From: Balanoglossus misakiensis
Taxonomy: Eukaryota; Hemichordata
NCBI GenBank assembly: GCA_040954595.2
Contig: CM082590.2
Location: 11,098,001 to 11,162,000, forward strand
Reading direction: 5' to 3'
Length of the DNA stretch: 64,000 nucleotides
The notes under the pieces were generated by a model. It saw only the letters and a list, made by a program, of their open reading frames with translations. It was not told the origin of the DNA and made no database searches. Within the stretch, counting starts at the first letter, position 1, and each line of letters opens with the position of its first letter. Position numbers and translations under genes: made by a program. This document shows positions 60,869 to 64,000 of this stretch, piece by piece.

Positions 60869-61730
60869 AATCCGTAAGAACAGTATAATCTCACTAGTAT
60901 AAGTTATTATCCTTTTTGGCTTATCACCATAATGGTGAAAAAATATAATGTGTTTTATTGATAATTTTGATGTACACTGTATTGTAAATTTAATGAGCTC
61001 TCAGTCTGATCTTGACATGTTTCAGAGAGAATTTGAGAGCTTGTTAGCCTAAAGGTTATAAATTGACCAAAAGGTGCCACTCAGTCAAACAATTTGTATT
61101 CAATATATATAATTGGTTTTACAGTTTTCCTTTCATGCAATTTGATCAGCTGGCCATTTCTTAAATGTCATGCCTTGAGGATGTTAACCATGAAAGATTG
61201 TGCGCTGATTCAGTGTTTGCAAACAAGAAGTCTTAACTCTGGTGAATGTTCAGTATAAGTGTTTCTCCCCATTCGCAGCTGTGTGTTTCTGTATCTCGCC
61301 ACTAGCCAATGGATAAATGCACATTGGGGAATACGATATTGACCACAGAGAAAACATAACAGGCTACTACATGTATAATGGAAAGAGCTTTAAGAATATG
61401 TATTGCCTGGCTGTGTACCTTTAACATTTGCTCAGGAGGAATAATGTGAACACTGGCCACAGTCATAAATTCTACAGATGGCGCTTCCAGTATTAAATCT
61501 TTAAAAGTCAAGACAATAATGTCCTTATCTATTAGAGTATAGTAAATTTGTGTTCTTGTTATTTGGGGGACTGTATCATTAGTGTATGTTTGACAATTTC
61601 ATGGTGCAAATTTACACATTCCATGATTCATTCTGATGTTTACTAGAGAAACTGCCTAGATGCCTACTGATGACGGAGACAATATCATTGCCAATATCTT
61701 GTTTTGTTCTTTCATTTCAGTGGGTGAGTC

Positions 61731-62654
61731 ATGATGAACGACACAAGCGCCTCGGCTGAATATGACTACTTGATCAAATTCCTCGCATTGGGTGATTCCG
61801 GCGTTGGAAAGACGAGCTTTCTATACCAGTATACAGATGGAACATTCAACTCCAAATTTATATCAACAGTTGGGATTGACTTTAGGGAAAAGCGTGTGGT
61901 AAGTGAAATCACCAGGGTTACCGGGGTATTAACTTTTGGACACGCTTTCATGAGAAAAGGGTATTCCAAATGTTACTATGGAAACAGACAATTTTGCATG
62001 TAGGTATCTTGGACACTGAGTGTACAAGTAAAAATTAATGCTACAGCACGTCTTTGAATCTTGGAAAGATATTAATTTTCTTATAGCCACATAAGGAAAA
62101 CAAGATCTGTATCAATTCCTGTATTCAATTTACTTTTAATAATACTCTGAGTAACTAAATATGTTACTCTAATTTTCAAAATGAAAACTATGCTATCCTA
62201 AATAATCCTAGCAAAGAAATGTATCTTGGTATTTGTAGTCAAATATCGACAGATTTAAGAATCTAAAATGCATTGTTACAGCGAAGGTGAAGTCTCCAGA
62301 TTAGAGTGTCTGTGTTTAAAGAATACTTGAAGTGTCAGCATACCACAGTCATTGAGATGAAGTTAACAGGATGCATCTGTCACCTAGCAACCGTTTCTCA
62401 ATAATGACTACGGCAATAAGACTCGCAAGTGTACCCTACATTAAGGGCAGACAACTTTCTGTCTGAATTGTGAAACTTGATTATCAAGCACAACAGAGCT
62501 ATAATAGCTGCTGCTGCCGCCACCCACTTACTTTTACAATGATTCAGCCATTTANNNNNNNNNNNNNNNNNNNNNNNNNNNNNNNNNNNNNNNNNNNNNN
62601 NNNNNNNNNNNNNNNNNNNNNNNNNNNNNNNNNNNNNNNNNNNNNNNNNNNNNN

Positions 62655-62693
<39 letters not shown>

Positions 62694-63741
62694 CCCTCTC
62701 TCTCTCCCTATTCATTTCCCGAGGGATGATTTCTTTTCCGGATAAGTGATTTCCATTCCTGGTTTGCGCACACCATCTTTTCTGTAATGCTTGTATTTCC
62801 TGTTAAATCCATATTTTCCTGGTTTGTAGGACAAGATTCTCCGAATTGTCTCTGCTTGTACTCACTGTGTAAGATGCATGCATGCATTTCCTAGTTTGTA
62901 TTTACATACTATATCTTTTCCTTGTTTGAACCACACTGTACTGTAAGCACTCCCATCTCCTTGATAGTGGGATCCATGTTTGTATGCACTTGCATTTTCT
63001 TGCTTTATATCTATGTACATGCTTGCATTTTCAAGTTTTTAAATACATAGTGAGCAAGTATACTTTATTTTTCTTTTCTGCCTGTGTGATAGTATATAAG
63101 TAGTGAAGTTGTTAAGTTTTGCATTGTTCACAGTTTTGCAACTTAAGTTCTGTTTTCTGTTTTGTACAAATATGCACGTTCTGCTTTTGTGTCGTGTAGG
63201 ATTAACAGGTTTGTGGCACTTTGTTTCACCTTCTCTCATTTATACAAGAACCCATCAAGTTTGAACAGCTAATGACCGTGAGGGCACACATCATAGTAGA
63301 ACAAACCCCAAATCTACCCAGATCTTTTGTATGACTTTACCAAGTTTCATATTGGTTAGACATTTCGCATTGAGTGTAGACAGTGTCAAGTTGTAATGTA
63401 GTTCGTCATTATTTCCATGAAAAGTCACCTGGATGATCCATTTTGATGGATGGATGGATGGATCGATTGATGGCTGAATGAATGGATTAAGCAAATGATT
63501 GATGAATTCTCTCTTTTTTTTGTTTTATTTTATTTTGTTTTTCAGTCTTCCATATTTTGAAACCAGTGCTGCAACTGGCAGTAACGTCAGCAAGGCGATC
63601 GAATGTCTTCTGGATAAAGTCATGTTCCGTATGGAACAAAGCGTGGACAAAAGCCAATTCCCAAACATGTACCAAAATCACCGACTGGGATCACCCATGG
63701 AAGTGGATGAGGCAGGAGAGGACGGGAAATGTACCTGTTAA
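61731..63741 (+). CDS. RAB27: Rab27 small GTPase (middle exons missing from this assembly)
   Basis: Two coding exons are visible. Exon 61731-61898 (56 residues) follows an acceptor at 61720 and encodes [20 protein letters not shown], with the P-loop GDSGVGKTS at 21-29 and the switch I region [14 protein letters not shown], which is almost identical to Rab27A/B. It ends in phase 0. Exon 63546-63741 begins in phase 2 and encodes [18 protein letters not shown], the G5 loop (ETSA) and last helix, ending KCTC: a CXC motif for geranylgeranylation. About 90-100 residues between them (WDTAGQE switch II, the NKxD guanine motif) are not found in 61899-63545. That interval contains the 100-N gap at 62555-62654, the likeliest place for them. 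Rab27 recruits effectors to secretory granules and lysosome-related organelles for exocytosis. There are two ATGs in tandem; the first is used. Confidence 0.93.
62555..62654. other. Assembly gap of exactly 100 N
   Basis: A run of 100 undefined bases, a usual placeholder for a gap of unknown size, bounded on the right by a (TC)n microsatellite. It lies within Rab27. Confidence 0.99.
62655..62706 (+). repeat. (TC)n microsatellite at gap edge
   Basis: Uninterrupted TC units from the gap boundary, then GTTCCC and more CT units. Confidence 0.97.
63446..63484 (+). repeat. (GATG)n short microsatellite
   Basis: GATG units degenerating to GATC/AATG, in the intron before the last Rab27 exon. Confidence 0.85.
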
Positions 63742-64000
63742 CAACCACTGGATTTTTTCTCTATTTTAACCATCTAGGAAATGTTTATATGGCACCAGCA
63801 GAATTATACAACATGAACGTAATGATGTTGAACATGATTAATGTTTAACATCCATGAAAACTATGTTTGCTGCTGTATGCATGTGCTCATGTTGGTTTTT
63901 GTCATCAGAGATGATAGTGTAGAGATTGGTAGTGGCAGTTTTAAACTCCAGATGCTCATGGACAATCACAGGAAGGAAACACTCCCGGAATGCCCTGGAA
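63742..64000 (+). other. Rab27 3' untranslated sequence
   Basis: Sequence following the Rab27 stop codon to the window edge. No polyadenylation signal or other gene was recognised. Confidence 0.5.

Larger units (their letters stand above)
52051..61720. other. Long gene-free stretch, probable first intron of Rab27
   Basis: About 9.7 kb without a convincing coding exon on either strand. It contains a compound ATCC/CTGT microsatellite (55920-56080), a 15-base run of C near 56680, a degenerate interspersed-repeat copy near 54190-54290, a foldback element (58859-58949) and one copy of the 90-bp repeat (60781-60868). Frames reading Ser/Leu-rich peptides near 55.7-56.2 kb are microsatellite artefacts. 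Confidence 0.5.

Overview
The window is metazoan nuclear DNA. It carries multi-exon genes with GT-AG introns, long AT-rich non-coding stretches, microsatellites and one 100-base run of N, which is an assembly gap. The gene set (a histamine N-methyltransferase-like enzyme, DHX30, ribulose-phosphate 3-epimerase, an M13 metallopeptidase, an HDGFL2/LEDGF-type chromatin reader, Rab27 and an intronless TRIM-NHL protein) has vertebrate-like domain layouts in compact genes. I infer an invertebrate deuterostome, most likely a hemichordate or lancelet. The species cannot be fixed from sequence alone.

Layout from left to right. 0.7-2.1 kb: single-exon class A GPCR (minus). 3.2-4.6 kb: HNMT-like methyltransferase, four coding exons (minus). 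7.1-10.3 kb: two arrays of an 87-bp tandem repeat whose monomer is itself an imperfect palindrome. 13.6-28.4 kb: DHX30, 22 coding exons (minus); its second intron holds an intronless TRIM-NHL gene on the plus strand. 29.4-31.3 kb: RPE, seven coding exons (plus), head to head with DHX30. 31.5-32.0 kb: a doubtful two-exon mini-gene (minus). 34.3-42.4 kb: neprilysin/ECE-like M13 peptidase, 16 coding exons and a candidate alternative first exon (plus). 45.0-51.2 kb: HDGFL2-like PWWP/IBD protein, 16 coding exons (minus). 52.0-63.7 kb: Rab27, with a candidate non-coding first exon, a first coding exon and a last coding exon; the middle exons are missing and a gap lies between (plus).

For DHX30, RPE, the M13 peptidase, HDGFL2 and HNMT I joined exons by hand. 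Splice phase is consistent at every junction, and the totals are 1088, 231, 776, 896 and 290 residues. RPE and HNMT are within about three residues of the human lengths I remember, and the M13 peptidase is close to ECE1; DHX30 is about 100 residues shorter than human and HDGFL2 is longer. The genes do not form a pathway; they are ordinary housekeeping and signalling neighbours. The unusual material is in the repeats: the palindromic 87-bp satellite, a roughly 90-bp MITE-like family with near-perfect terminal inverted repeats scattered through introns, and several foldback elements. I found no convincing new defence or enzymatic system.
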